A DNA stretch of 64,000 nucleotides from Paracholeplasma brassicae (GCF_000967915.1 NC_022549.1:62001-126000), one strand, 5' to 3'. Positions 9,257-18,320 are shown, counted from the first letter of the stretch. Numbers and translations: made by a program. Notes: generated by a model from the letters alone, not told the origin.

Positions 9257-9258
9257 TT
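9235..9258 (+). terminator. Short GC-rich terminator
   Basis: CCCCT/AGGGG with a 6-base loop, followed by TTCTTTTT. It may end transcription from the membrane protein gene upstream. Confidence 0.5.
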
Positions 9259-9266
9259 ATCTTTAA

Positions 9267-9821
9267 ACGAGATTCAATTTAAAGTTAAGAAAATCAAAAG
9301 GGAATCGTGAGTTTTCCTTTTATCGAAACCCAAGTGCGGATATGTTATTAAGCTATGATCAAATTAAGCCATTATCGCTTCAAAAAGACATTCTACACTT
9401 TTGTAGTGTGAGTTTGATTGATTACCCAATCAAACAAACGCACGAACGATTAATGGATGACTTTATACCAAAAGCGGACATCTTAAAAGTGTCTGATGAA
9501 GAATTAACGTTTATTACAGGCATTACGGATACGAGTGAGGCGATTCAGTCGCTGTTTGTTGGAAGAGTTAAAGCCGTACTCTACAGCCGCGGTAAACATG
9601 GTTCTAGCCTCTATTTAAAAGATGAAAAAAGAGACTATGACGGTTTTAAGGTCGAGGCCATTGATACAACGGGTGCGGGTGATGCGTTTATTGGTGCGGT
9701 ACTTTATCAGATCCAGCAGATGAAAAAACCAGTAGAAGAAATTACCCTAAACGAATGGGATGACTTAATGCGGTTTTCAAATGGGGTTGCAGCACTCACA
9801 ACCACCAAGGATAATAGATAA
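9267..9821 (+). pseudogene. Truncated PfkB-family carbohydrate kinase (fructokinase-like) remnant
   Basis: The reading frame is open from 9267 and shows fructokinase-like sequence (EFSFYRNPSAD) before the first ATG at 9342, so homology starts inside the gene. About 100 N-terminal residues, including the substrate-binding glycine-rich region, are missing. The second PfkB signature DTTGAGDAF (catalytic Asp) is still present near 9660. The C-terminus ends abruptly after AALTTTK, where intact homologues continue for roughly 20 more residues. No ribosome site precedes 9342. I read this as a gene relic and not a functional kinase. A gene for a whole sugar kinase may exist elsewhere in the genome. 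Confidence 0.75.
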
Positions 9822-9957
9822 AAACACTAATAAGGATACAAACATCAGTTTCTTCAAAAAGACATGCTCCTTGATCATTCTAGACCTTTATTAGGGTTCG
9901 TTATTCGGACAAGTTAAAAAGCAGTAATGAATTTTCCCACAAAAACTATAATTTCAC

Positions 9958-9986
9958 TTGCCTAAGAAAACGTTTTCATATATACT
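9958..9986 (+). promoter_or_regulatory. Promoter of the DUF4886/carbohydrate-binding lipoprotein operon
   Basis: TTGCCT (9958-9963) and TATACT (9981-9986) are separated by exactly 17 bases. The spacer holds the palindrome described next, so a bound repressor would block RNA polymerase. Confidence 0.75.
9966..9977 (+). promoter_or_regulatory. LacI/CcpA-type operator in the promoter spacer
   Basis: GAAAACGTTTTC is a perfect 12-bp palindrome with the central CG typical of LacI-family (including CcpA) sites. It lies between the -35 and -10 boxes. No LacI-family gene is in the window. Confidence 0.7.
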
Positions 9987-10050
9987 ATAAGTGAAAAGTT
10001 TAGAAATGAATCGAGGACATTTGGATGAAATGTCATTTAATGTTATTCAA

Positions 10051-10064
10051 TCGAAACGTTTCGA
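10051..10064 (+). promoter_or_regulatory. Second LacI-type operator in the 5' leader
   Basis: TCGAAACGTTTCGA is a perfect 14-bp palindrome sharing the AAACGTTT core with the site at 9966. Centre-to-centre spacing is about 86 bases, 23 bases before the start codon. Two sites at this spacing could allow DNA looping. Confidence 0.65.
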
Positions 10065-10086
10065 TAACGAGAATAAGGAGGAAAAA

Positions 10087-11265
10087 ATGAAAAAAGCATT
10101 GTTATTAATGTTGGTGTTGTCTTCTGGTTGGTTCTTGAGCGCTTGCGAAGAAACCATCGACGAAGGGCCTGACAACATAAACATCACGTTGGAAGGTCTT
10201 AAGGGCTTGGGAAGTTTAGAATCACCATACTTGATGAGTATAAATGTTGGCGAGACGGTCATGAAATATTTAGAAGTAGAGGGCGTCTATGAGACACTTG
10301 AACTATTACAAGGACAAATAGTCAGTGGAAAGTTTAAGAGCGATCTTAGCTTAGAAGCCTTAACAATCAAGCAAGATCAAGACGATTCAGTTCTTTTAAT
10401 TACGGCGAATCAGAAAGGAGAGTATATGGTAAGAATTAAAGGAAAAGACATGTCTTCTTCGGCCTATATTCAAGTTGAAGTAACAGATCCTGCCAGTTAC
10501 AAAGAAAGACTACGTATACTAGCAATTGGTAATAGTTTTAGTGAAGATGCGACAACCTACCTAGGAGAGATTGCGTCCAATTTAGGCGTTGAAGAGGTGA
10601 TAATCGGTAATCTCTACATTGGTGGGGCATCACTTGAGACACATTGGAATAGCATAAAAAATCGTACATCAAGCTATACCTATTACAAGTATAGTAATAA
10701 CCAATGGGAGAATAAAGGGGCAAAGAGTTTAGTCGTTGGTTTATTAGATGAACCTTGGGACATCATCTCAATGCAACAGGTTAGTGGGCTTTCTGGTATT
10801 GAAGAAAGTTTACAACCGTATTTGGATGACATTTTGGACTATGTCAATGAAACAAAATTGACTGAATCAACGTTTGTATGGCATCAAACGTGGGCGTACG
10901 CACAAAATAGTAACCACTCTGACTTCCCAAGGTATGAAAAAGATCAAACTTTAATGTATCAATCAATCATGGATGTCAGCCAAAACTACATTTTAAAACA
11001 TGACGCTTTTACAAGAATTATTCCTGCAGGCACAGCCATTCAAAACCTTAGAAATACAGAAATTGGAGACAATTTAACAAGAGATGGCTATCACTTGAAT
11101 GTTTATGGCAGGTATGTTGCAGGTCTAATGTGGTTTAAATCACTCACAGGACTTTCGATTGATGAATTAACTTACAGACCACAAAACGTCACAGAACAAC
11201 AAATGAATCTTGCGATAGAAGCGGTCAATCAAGCATATCAAACAAAATTTCAAATTAGTAATTAA
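10087..11265 (+). CDS. DUF4886 SGNH-like lipoprotein (putative carbohydrate esterase)
   Basis: A 392-residue lipoprotein with a signal peptide and lipobox LSAC (Cys near residue 20). A ~110-residue beta-rich N-terminal part leads to a DUF4886 domain, an SGNH-hydrolase relative. It shows IGNSFSEDA (nucleophile Ser block), GGASLETHW (block II glycine), QQVSG, and DGYHLNVYGRY (Asp/His block near the C-terminus). This suggests an extracellular esterase, perhaps removing acyl groups from a glycan. An in-frame GTG at 9991 lies too close to the promoter. The AAGGAGG six bases before 10087 fixes the start. It is cotranscribed with the large binding lipoprotein downstream. Substrate unknown. Confidence 0.75.
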   Translation: MKKALLLMLVLSSGWFLSACEETIDEGPDNINITLEGLKGLGSLESPYLMSINVGETVMKYLEVEGVYETLELLQGQIVSGKFKSDLSLEALTIKQDQDDSVLLITANQKGEYMVRIKGKDMSSSAYIQVEVTDPASYKERLRILAIGNSFSEDATTYLGEIASNLGVEEVIIGNLYIGGASLETHWNSIKNRTSSYTYYKYSNNQWENKGAKSLVVGLLDEPWDIISMQQVSGLSGIEESLQPYLDDILDYVNETKLTESTFVWHQTWAYAQNSNHSDFPRYEKDQTLMYQSIMDVSQNYILKHDAFTRIIPAGTAIQNLRNTEIGDNLTRDGYHLNVYGRYVAGLMWFKSLTGLSIDELTYRPQNVTEQQMNLAIEAVNQAYQTKFQISN

Positions 11266-11291
11266 ATCAAATAAAAAAGGGAGAAATTAAT

Positions 11292-14200
11292 GTGAAAAAA
11301 TTATGGTTAGTGATATTAGCTTTTACGTTTGTTTTTGCGCTATCAGCGTGTGAAGAACAAACCGAGAATAAAGACACAGTTAAACCCGTGATTACGGGTG
11401 CAAACTCCGTGACAATAAATGTCGGCACACCATTTGATCCAACAGATGGCGTCGAGGCAGAAGATGATGTGGATGGCGTATTGACCGATCAAATCACCAT
11501 CACGGGTGAAGTCGATATTAATAAACCAGGTGACTACATCTTAACGTATCGTGTCAAAGACAAATCGGATAATGAAGCAATTGCTCAACGAGTTGTCACG
11601 GTTAAAGGCCTTGCGGGCTTTTTAAATGGTGACTTTAGTGATGGACTAAACGGGTGGAGCAGTTGGTTTAATCAGTCTCAAGGTGTCAATGTGGAATATA
11701 GCACAGAAGACGGGGTTGCGATTATCGATATTAAAGAACAATCCGTGGTGATGGACAACAACTGGTGGGACGTTCAGTTGTCTCAAAAGACACTCAGCTT
11801 AACGGCATTTGAATCCTACACATTACGATTTACGGTAAGTGCTGAAGCAAATAGAAAAATGATGGTTCAAGTTCAAGGTGGTGGACTACCACAAAAACCA
11901 ATTGGTGAACACATGGTTGATGTCACAACAGAAGAACAAATCATCGAGATCGATTTTTACTCGACTGAAACATCTACTGCTGGCGTAGAACTTCAATTTG
12001 CGTTTGGGACTTTCCACAAAGTCCAAGGTGTGCCACTAGAAGAACAAACGATTTTAGGGAAAGTCTATCTTAAGAACATTGAAATTATTGCAGGGCCAGA
12101 ACTAGAAAATCAAGCGCCAACCCTCAATGTTGGACCAGATGTCTTATTGCCTGTAGGCGCAACCAACTTCTTAGTTAAAGGTGGCATCTCAGTCAAGGAC
12201 GACCGTGACCAATTAACAATCAATGATGTAATCTTTGAAGACATCTCAGAAGTGCCTTATGAAATTGGACAACCAGCACAAAAAGGCACCTATACGTTTA
12301 GATACACAGTATCTGACTCTGAAGGACTCGAGACGGTTGCGACTAGAAAATTATACGTGGCAGATCCATTTGATTTACCATCGTTTGATGTGATTGATGA
12401 ACAAACAAACTTACCGGTAGGGTATGAAACTTGGTTTGAAGAAACCAGAGGTGGACTAACCGCAACGACCGCAAATGGTGTGGTTGAAATTGAAATTACG
12501 AACATTGCACCAACCGGTGGTAATATTTGGGAAAATCAATTTAAGATCATGAACTTAGCCGCCTTTATGGGCAATTACCAACTAAGCTTTGAAGCAAAAG
12601 CAGATACTGCAAGAGCCATTGTTGTAGCGATGGAAGGTAACGGCGGCGTTAACTTAGAAAATATGCAAGTGGTTAAAAACTTAACGACTGAATGGCAAAC
12701 CTATACACTAGACTTTAGTGTCAATGTGAACGCAACAATCAAAAATAGAAATCTTCAATTCTGGTTCGGATCTTTAGTTAACATCGAAGGATTTACAACT
12801 GCAGATGATATTTTAACAACGCTCTATTTTAGAAACATTGACATTGTAAAAACCGATGAAATCAATTATGGAGACGAAGTAACTTTTGATTATGTTCAAG
12901 GATTCTGGGCAGACAATGCAACCTCGGTCTCACCAGAAACTGATGCGATTCATAATCGATACTTGGCAGTCAATCCTTTACCGATGGGACTATTACCAGT
13001 AGGTTCAGTCATCACAGTTGAATCTGGGTATCAATACCGCATCATCTTCTTAGAAAAACAAGGCGATGGGTTTAAAGTAGTTAAACGCTTAGATAATAGT
13101 ACGAGTCCTTATTTTGAGATAACAGAAGGCTTCTTTGACATGGGTCAATACGTATCATTTAATGTCTCTAGTGTGCCAACAGTTGACATTAGTATGAGAC
13201 TAGAAGAAGTAGCAAGTAAGCTAAAGATATATCACCCTGAGGGGACAATGGATAATCACATCGATTTAGAGTTTGTTGTATCTCAAGGTCATTGGGCACT
13301 TGATAATACACAAGTCACAAGTTCTAATAAACATCTTTCTACCAATCCGTTAACACCAGCATTCTATAATTTTGATATGGTCCTTGAAGTAGGTGAAGGT
13401 TATCAGTTTGCTTATGTAACCTTTGGGTTTGAATCAGGTGTTTATACGGTTTTATCTGTAAGCGAGTATCAAACAGAACCACTTTGGGTAAATGAGAGTT
13501 TCTCAGAAGGTAAAGAATTAATAGCATTTAATGTAACGAGTGTGGATGAAGAAAGCGACTTAACCGTTGAGGATTTTGATTCAATCGTTTCAATGCATCC
13601 GAATCAAATACCTCACGTCGATTACGAGCTAACATACTCAAGTGGCTACTATGCAGCAAGTGCAACTGCACTTACGCCTGGGACCGATGCATTTTCTAAA
13701 GGTTTTGCAGGAACAAATATTTTATCAAAGATGTATTTTGATGATGTTGAGGCGATTAATATCAAATCAGGCTATCAAGCCAGATTCGTCTTCTTCAGTT
13801 ACGACGGGTATGGTAACTACAAAGTCACTAGAAGAACCGATAATCTAACCGGTATGATTATTTTAGATGAGATTTTATGGGCAGAAGACCAGTACGTGGC
13901 ATTTAACATTTCAAGTCTACCTGCAAGAGATTTATCGCTTGAGTTAGAAAACCTACCAGATCAGTTTGAATACACACTAAAAGATCTTGTGTTTGTCTCA
14001 GGTTATTGGAACACAAATCAAACACAAGTCACAACAGGCGTCAATTATATCGCTTCAAGTGTATTACCAAGAACAGTGATGAATGCAGGCAATACGGTGA
14101 CTATTGAAGAAGGTTATGAAGGTCGTGTCATCTTCTTGAATAAAGAAGGCGAAGGTTATAAAGTAATGGCAAGAAGTGATTTATTCACAGGTACACTTGT

Positions 14201-14705
14201 TTTGACAGAAGCAGCCTTTAAAAACTATCAATACATCGCGTTTAATCTTTCAAAAAAACCGGCATCAAACATTGAACTAGAAATTGAAGTTGTTTCAACA
14301 AAAATCTCATTTGGTGAATTCACGGATGAATTAGTGCCTCACGTGGATCAAACACTCAGTTTTCAAACAGGTTACTATGAAGATAATAAAACAAAAATCA
14401 CCACAGGTGATACAACCTTCATTAAGGGATTTGGTGTATCTAACGTGTTATCGATTGAATCATTAGCTGATTACTCATCACTAACGATTGCTGAAGGTTA
14501 TCAAGTTCGAGTCGTCTTTTTAGGCTATGATCATAATACGTACACTGTCATGCTAAGAAGTCAAAATCTGACTGGAACGATTGTCTTAGATGAAGCATTT
14601 ATTGGCAACTATGAGTACATTGCCTTTAACATTTCTAGTATTCCATCACGTGATTTATCAGGTGAACTGGAATCACTACCAAGCTTAATCAGTTTTAATT
14701 CATAA
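11292..14705 (+). CDS. Large multidomain carbohydrate-binding lipoprotein with five C-terminal repeats
   Basis: A 1137-residue lipoprotein (lipobox LSAC) that starts at GTG behind GGGAG; the ATG two bases earlier meets a stop at once. Domains: Ig-like DUF5011-type (about 30-105), CBM4/9-like jelly roll (about 110-265), second Ig-like (about 275-355), second jelly roll (about 360-515), then five repeats of ~120 residues beginning near 527, 658, 778, 897 and 1019. Each repeat has an SGYW/QGHW-type opening, a GYQxRxxF strand, a YKV..R...LTGT turn and an AFNIS end. Several tryptophans fit sugar stacking. No catalytic domain is seen. It probably binds a polysaccharide at the cell surface for the SGNH esterase encoded upstream. 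A strong terminator follows. Confidence 0.75.
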   Translation: MKKLWLVILAFTFVFALSACEEQTENKDTVKPVITGANSVTINVGTPFDPTDGVEAEDDVDGVLTDQITITGEVDINKPGDYILTYRVKDKSDNEAIAQRVVTVKGLAGFLNGDFSDGLNGWSSWFNQSQGVNVEYSTEDGVAIIDIKEQSVVMDNNWWDVQLSQKTLSLTAFESYTLRFTVSAEANRKMMVQVQGGGLPQKPIGEHMVDVTTEEQIIEIDFYSTETSTAGVELQFAFGTFHKVQGVPLEEQTILGKVYLKNIEIIAGPELENQAPTLNVGPDVLLPVGATNFLVKGGISVKDDRDQLTINDVIFEDISEVPYEIGQPAQKGTYTFRYTVSDSEGLETVATRKLYVADPFDLPSFDVIDEQTNLPVGYETWFEETRGGLTATTANGVVEIEITNIAPTGGNIWENQFKIMNLAAFMGNYQLSFEAKADTARAIVVAMEGNGGVNLENMQVVKNLTTEWQTYTLDFSVNVNATIKNRNLQFWFGSLVNIEGFTTADDILTTLYFRNIDIVKTDEINYGDEVTFDYVQGFWADNATSVSPETDAIHNRYLAVNPLPMGLLPVGSVITVESGYQYRIIFLEKQGDGFKVVKRLDNSTSPYFEITEGFFDMGQYVSFNVSSVPTVDISMRLEEVASKLKIYHPEGTMDNHIDLEFVVSQGHWALDNTQVTSSNKHLSTNPLTPAFYNFDMVLEVGEGYQFAYVTFGFESGVYTVLSVSEYQTEPLWVNESFSEGKELIAFNVTSVDEESDLTVEDFDSIVSMHPNQIPHVDYELTYSSGYYAASATALTPGTDAFSKGFAGTNILSKMYFDDVEAINIKSGYQARFVFFSYDGYGNYKVTRRTDNLTGMIILDEILWAEDQYVAFNISSLPARDLSLELENLPDQFEYTLKDLVFVSGYWNTNQTQVTTGVNYIASSVLPRTVMNAGNTVTIEEGYEGRVIFLNKEGEGYKVMARSDLFTGTLVLTEAAFKNYQYIAFNLSKKPASNIELEIEVVSTKISFGEFTDELVPHVDQTLSFQTGYYEDNKTKITTGDTTFIKGFGVSNVLSIESLADYSSLTIAEGYQVRVVFLGYDHNTYTVMLRSQNLTGTIVLDEAFIGNYEYIAFNISSIPSRDLSGELESLPSLISFNS
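12873..14690 (+). repeat. Five tandem ~120-residue protein repeats
   Basis: Repeat units begin near bases 12873, 13267, 13627, 13984 and 14350. They are divergent at DNA level but clear at protein level (SGYW..N, GYQxRxxFL, LTGT, AFNIS). I do not recognise the family. Confidence 0.7.
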
Positions 14706-14723
14706 GGCACTCATTTTAATATT

Positions 14724-14759
14724 AGCTGACTGTCAATATAATGACAGTCAGCTTTTTTT
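14724..14759 (+). terminator. Strong intrinsic terminator
   Basis: A perfect 12-bp stem (14724-14735 with 14742-14753), a 6-base loop and a T run. Confidence 0.88.
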
Positions 14760-14915
14760 ATTAATAGGAAATTTTATTTTCAAATCTAAAAATCTAAATA
14801 GACAAAAATCCCACAGTCATGTGGGTAAGCAAGATATGAGTTTAAATACTTATTTAAAAACCTTTAATGTTTGTTTATGTAAAAGGCGGTTGTAAAATGG
14901 TTCTTAATCATTTAG
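14760..14915. other. Gap at the left edge of the phage remnant
   Basis: No gene was seen. It contains a small hairpin (CCCACA/TGTGGG near 14810-14826) without a U-tract. The junction between operon DNA and phage-derived DNA falls here. No convincing attachment-site repeat was found. Confidence 0.4.
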
Positions 14916-15455
14916 AAAAAAGATAGCAACAAGAAATTTGTGATTCAACATTTCTTTATGCCAAGTGAAGTTCTAGATAAAAGAATAACAGAAGATAATG
15001 TTCCCTATGACATATGGGTAAAAAAAGACTTTTTAACACTAACAGAAGGAAATCAGAACGATTTTAGTCTTGTTACAAAGTTGTTTATGAAGATGATTCA
15101 AACATATGGTATAAGACCTCTTTGGGTAGGGTATGATCCTTGGAACTCTCAATATTGGATCAAAGAGATGGAAGACCTAGGATTTAACATGGAAAAAGTT
15201 AGACAAGGTATTTATTCATTATCCGAACCCATGAAACAGATGGAAGCAGACCTTAAAAACAATCTATTAGTTTATGATAATAATCCAATCCTTAAATGGT
15301 GCTTATCTAATACACAAGCTAAGGTAGATTTAAATGGAAACATTCAACCCTCAAAGCTAAACTCCAAATACAAACTAATTGATGGAACAGTAGCATTAAT
15401 TATTGCATATGCAGTTTTAAATAGGTATAAAATAGATTTTGGAAATATGATATAA
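14916..15455 (+). pseudogene. Phage terminase large subunit, C-terminal remnant
   Basis: Open from 14916 after a stop at 14913, this frame encodes only the C-terminal nuclease part of a terminase large subunit. Family-typical segments are HFFMPSEVLDKRI, NVPYDIW, LTEGN, YDPWNSQYW and CLSNTQAKVDLNGNIQP. The whole N-terminal ATPase domain (about 350 residues) is missing. The first usable start (GTG 14940) has no ribosome site. In a phage this enzyme cuts and packages DNA with the portal, whose own broken gene lies downstream. It is a fossil of a lost tailed-phage prophage. Confidence 0.85.
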
Positions 15456-15487
15456 TAGAAATAATTTAAATTGTGAGGGGTTGTCGT

Positions 15488-16315
15488 ATGTTAACTTTAA
15501 CGAATATACTAGGAATCGATGAGAAAGATTTTATTAATTATAAGATTCATTTCGCTTTTGGAGCAAACAATGACCCATTAAACGAATATTTGTTGGGACG
15601 ATTTAAAGAATATCAGGAATATCAAACAAAGCCTAATTTTAATCGAAAGTACATTATTTCACTCGTTAATTACGATAGAGATATATGGATGTATGCAGGT
15701 ATTTTTGAAGTTCTATGTGATCCGACACTCGATGTAAGTTCAAATCTTTACATATATCAAACGAATCTACTTGATATTCAGAGTGACCTAATAGGTAGGT
15801 TATTTTTCACTTACAAGAAAGATTTTAGAGCATCTTATCCCAGATTAGAGTTAATGCCAGCTAGTGAAAATAAACCAGCTGATATGGTAGTATATAAAAT
15901 TGATGTAAATAAGTTATCAATAGAGGACTTTCCTGGATTTGATAAGATTAAAATTAGCTATGATATTTTAAACAGCATTATCAACCAAGATATACCTACT
16001 TGGAAAAATGCACTTTCAAAAGCAAAAGGGATTTATCTAATTGCAGATACATTGACAGGAAAGCTTTATGTGGGAAGTGCTTATGGAGAATCTGCATTAT
16101 GGCAGAGATGGTCTGAATACTCTAAAAATGGACATGGTGGTAATAAAGATTTAAGAGAACTATTGAAAATAAATGGAGATGACTATAAAAAGAATTTCCA
16201 ATATTCAGTTCTAGAAATCAACAATTTAAACACTAGTGACATTTATATTTTCGAGAGAGAAACCCACTGGAAAGAGATTCTTTTAACAAGAAAACATGGG
16301 TTAAATAGCAATTAA
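15488..16315 (+). CDS. GIY-YIG nuclease-family protein
   Basis: A 275-residue protein. The N-terminal ~175 residues are an uncharacterised region. The C-terminal ~95 residues carry a GIY-YIG fold: GIYLIADTLTGKLYVGSA near residue 181 (the GIY and YVG halves), an Arg in LWQRWSEY, and a Glu in FERETHW near the end as metal ligand. GAGGGG eight bases before the ATG at 15488 decides the start; an earlier in-frame GTG at 15473 lies inside that site. The gene is intact although terminase and portal around it are broken. It may be a homing-type or phage-exclusion nuclease carried as cargo, or a restriction-like enzyme. Confidence 0.75.
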   Translation: MLTLTNILGIDEKDFINYKIHFAFGANNDPLNEYLLGRFKEYQEYQTKPNFNRKYIISLVNYDRDIWMYAGIFEVLCDPTLDVSSNLYIYQTNLLDIQSDLIGRLFFTYKKDFRASYPRLELMPASENKPADMVVYKIDVNKLSIEDFPGFDKIKISYDILNSIINQDIPTWKNALSKAKGIYLIADTLTGKLYVGSAYGESALWQRWSEYSKNGHGGNKDLRELLKINGDDYKKNFQYSVLEINNLNTSDIYIFERETHWKEILLTRKHGLNSN

Positions 16316-16331
16316 ATGTGAGGTGATTTTT

Positions 16332-17147
16332 GTGTTAAAAGCAGAATTTGTAGAAATGACAAGTCAAGAAACAAAGAACTTATGGTTTATTTCGACCATG
16401 TACAAGTGGCGATCTATCAAACTAGTAGAATCATTTTTCGAGGAAGATATGCCAAAGGCTAATCAAGTAAGATCTCGAATACACAATAAATATTTAAAAA
16501 TAACGTGTTCAGATGATAAGGATATTAAAGTGCCTTATTTGAAAAGTGAGCAAATACAGTGTCTTTTATCCACAGATAACAATCATCTGAATTCAAGATA
16601 TTCTGTTTATTATAGTAAACCTAAAGAGTTGTATATTAAATTAGATGATAAATTATCTGATATGATCGATGGCGGATTAATAAGGCGTTATTATATTCAT
16701 GTAATAACTGAATCAAATGATAAAGTAGAAAAGTATGGAATTTCAACCATTTTGGAGTATAAGAATAATGGCGATATTGGAAATCCTAATTTTGCCATTG
16801 AACCTAGCGCAACTGTTCATAAAATCGGTGATACTAATATATTGTATAATACAATAGATTTAACTTTCTTTGCATTATTGATATATCAAGGGCTATTGTG
16901 GATATCGAACAAGAAGATTGATGTATCAACATTGGGTTATCTGGAGATTGCTATTGTAATATCATATTTTGCACAATTATATTTTAGAGCGAAATATATT
17001 GGACACACATTTGTGAATAAATCAGGGTATTATCTCAAATATTTATATTGTAAGTTTTTCACTAAAAAGCTTGTTCAGTTTAATAAGTCCCATTTTACAG
17101 AGAGAAAATTTATTACTGAAATAATAAATAATTCTAGAGGCAAGTAA
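16332..17147 (+). CDS. Hypothetical protein with C-terminal two-helix membrane region
   Basis: A 271-residue protein with no recognised family. Residues 1-175 are soluble and mixed alpha/beta. Two hydrophobic helices follow (about residues 180-198 and 207-226), then a basic C-terminal tail (YLKYLYCKFFTKK). GAGGTG five bases before the GTG at 16332 is the best ribosome site. It begins 16 bases after the GIY-YIG gene, so the pair is probably cotranscribed. Both are intact inside a dead prophage. A soluble sensor plus paired helices is an architecture seen in some anti-phage effectors, but nothing in the sequence proves such a role. Confidence 0.5.
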   Translation: MLKAEFVEMTSQETKNLWFISTMYKWRSIKLVESFFEEDMPKANQVRSRIHNKYLKITCSDDKDIKVPYLKSEQIQCLLSTDNNHLNSRYSVYYSKPKELYIKLDDKLSDMIDGGLIRRYYIHVITESNDKVEKYGISTILEYKNNGDIGNPNFAIEPSATVHKIGDTNILYNTIDLTFFALLIYQGLLWISNKKIDVSTLGYLEIAIVISYFAQLYFRAKYIGHTFVNKSGYYLKYLYCKFFTKKLVQFNKSHFTERKFITEIINNSRGK

Positions 17148-17492
17148 ATGCCAATATTTAAACGAAAAAACAAAACTGGTTCAGTAGATGCCTTACAAAT
17201 CATAAATAACACAAGCACATTCTATACACCTTTTGGAACGAATATTTTATAAAGCGATGTGGTTAAGATTTGTATTGATAGAGTTGCCAGTCAATGTGCA
17301 AAACTAAAATCAAGATATATCAAAATAGAAAACGATAAGACAGTATCCGAGAAAAGCGGAAGACTGTCTTTTCTTTTGAAACATAAGCCAAATGAAATTA
17401 TGACACCTTATGATTTTATCTATAAGATTGTTACTACATTACTACTTAATGCTAATGCCTTTATTTATCCTAGGTTTGATAAATATCCGTAA
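17148..17492 (+). pseudogene. Phage portal protein, N-terminal remnant
   Basis: The frame starts at ATG 17148 with the basic MPIFKRK opening of HK97-type portals. It has an in-frame TAA at 17250, resumes at once with SDVVKICIDRVASQCAKLK, a typical portal helix, and runs to 17488. There it is cut by the left inverted repeat of an IS66-type element. Only ~113 of the usual ~400 residues remain. The pseudogene therefore has both a nonsense mutation and an insertion break. Confidence 0.8.
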
Positions 17493-17565
17493 ACGTCAAA
17501 TATTAGACGGATTTGATTGTTCATCCTAAACTGCTAAGATTAAAAATAAAAAGGCGGTTGATCAA

Positions 17566-17876
17566 ATGAAATGTAATCAAAAAAAACAAATAAATGGCGC
17601 GTTCTTGTCAAGACCTACAACGAATCAGACATAACGATGAAAGCGTTTTGTCAAATACATAAGGTCAATGTCCATCAGTTACAGTATTGGTTAAAGAAAT
17701 TTAAACATGAATCAACACCGACAAGTTTCGTCAAAGTTATTAATCCCATCTATCAAACTCAAAAACCACTAACGTTTGACTTTCAGGATTTACGGATTAA
17801 TATGCCTGAATCCTATAACGAATCTACCTTGATTGATTTAATTAAGACCCTACGGAGACTGGGTGATGAACGTTGA
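17566..17876 (+). pseudogene. tnpA: IS66 TnpA-like (Orf1) protein, frameshifted
   Basis: The ATG at 17566, preceded by AAGGCGG, opens a frame that breaks within ~30 bases in an A-rich run. The homologous frame continues from about 17593 to 17876 (KWRVLVKTYNESDITMKAF, then a helix-turn-helix-like HQLQYWLKKFK). The related copy at 27303 shares this region. The function of Orf1 in IS66 elements is accessory. It overlaps the tnpB start by 4 bases. Confidence 0.7.
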
Positions 17877-18223
17877 TTAACCTGGATAAAGTTAAAAACA
17901 TCTATCTCAGTCATGAATACACCGATATGAGAAAACAGGTCGATGGTCTTTCAATCATGATTCAAACGGTGTTTAAGTTAGATCCGTTTGAACCCAGTCT
18001 GTTTGTCTTTTGTAATAAGGGTAGGAATAGATTCAAAATACTTCACTTCGATCATGGCTTTTGGTTATATTACCGCAGGTTGGAAAAAGGTAAATTCAAA
18101 TGGCCGGATAAAGAAGGGTTATTCAACATCCGTTTTGAAGAGTTAAAATGGTTCATTAATGGCCATGAACTGAGACTTGAAACACGTAAGTTTGAACCTA
18201 TAAAAAAGCTTTATTTATACTAA
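17873..18223 (+). CDS. tnpB: IS66 TnpB (Orf2)
   Basis: A 116-residue protein of the IS66 Orf2 family with YTDMRKQVDGLS near the start, FVFCNKGRNRFKIL in the middle and WLYYRRLEKGKFKWP after it. The TTG start overlaps the tnpA stop (TTGA), which implies translational coupling. The gene looks intact, but its element is dead. The role of TnpB in transposition is not well defined. Confidence 0.8.
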   Translation: MINLDKVKNIYLSHEYTDMRKQVDGLSIMIQTVFKLDPFEPSLFVFCNKGRNRFKILHFDHGFWLYYRRLEKGKFKWPDKEGLFNIRFEELKWFINGHELRLETRKFEPIKKLYLY

Positions 18224-18320
18224 AATATCAGATAATGAAACGATAGAAAACGTTGATTTTTCATCGTTTTTTTTGATATGACTATAAGTAGATAAAAGCG
18301 CTTTATAAGGGGGTTATCTT

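Noticed and set aside
9991-10086. GTG start giving a 32-residue extension of the DUF4886 lipoprotein
   Set aside because: It falls at the expected transcription start, and AAGGAGG clearly serves the ATG at 10087.
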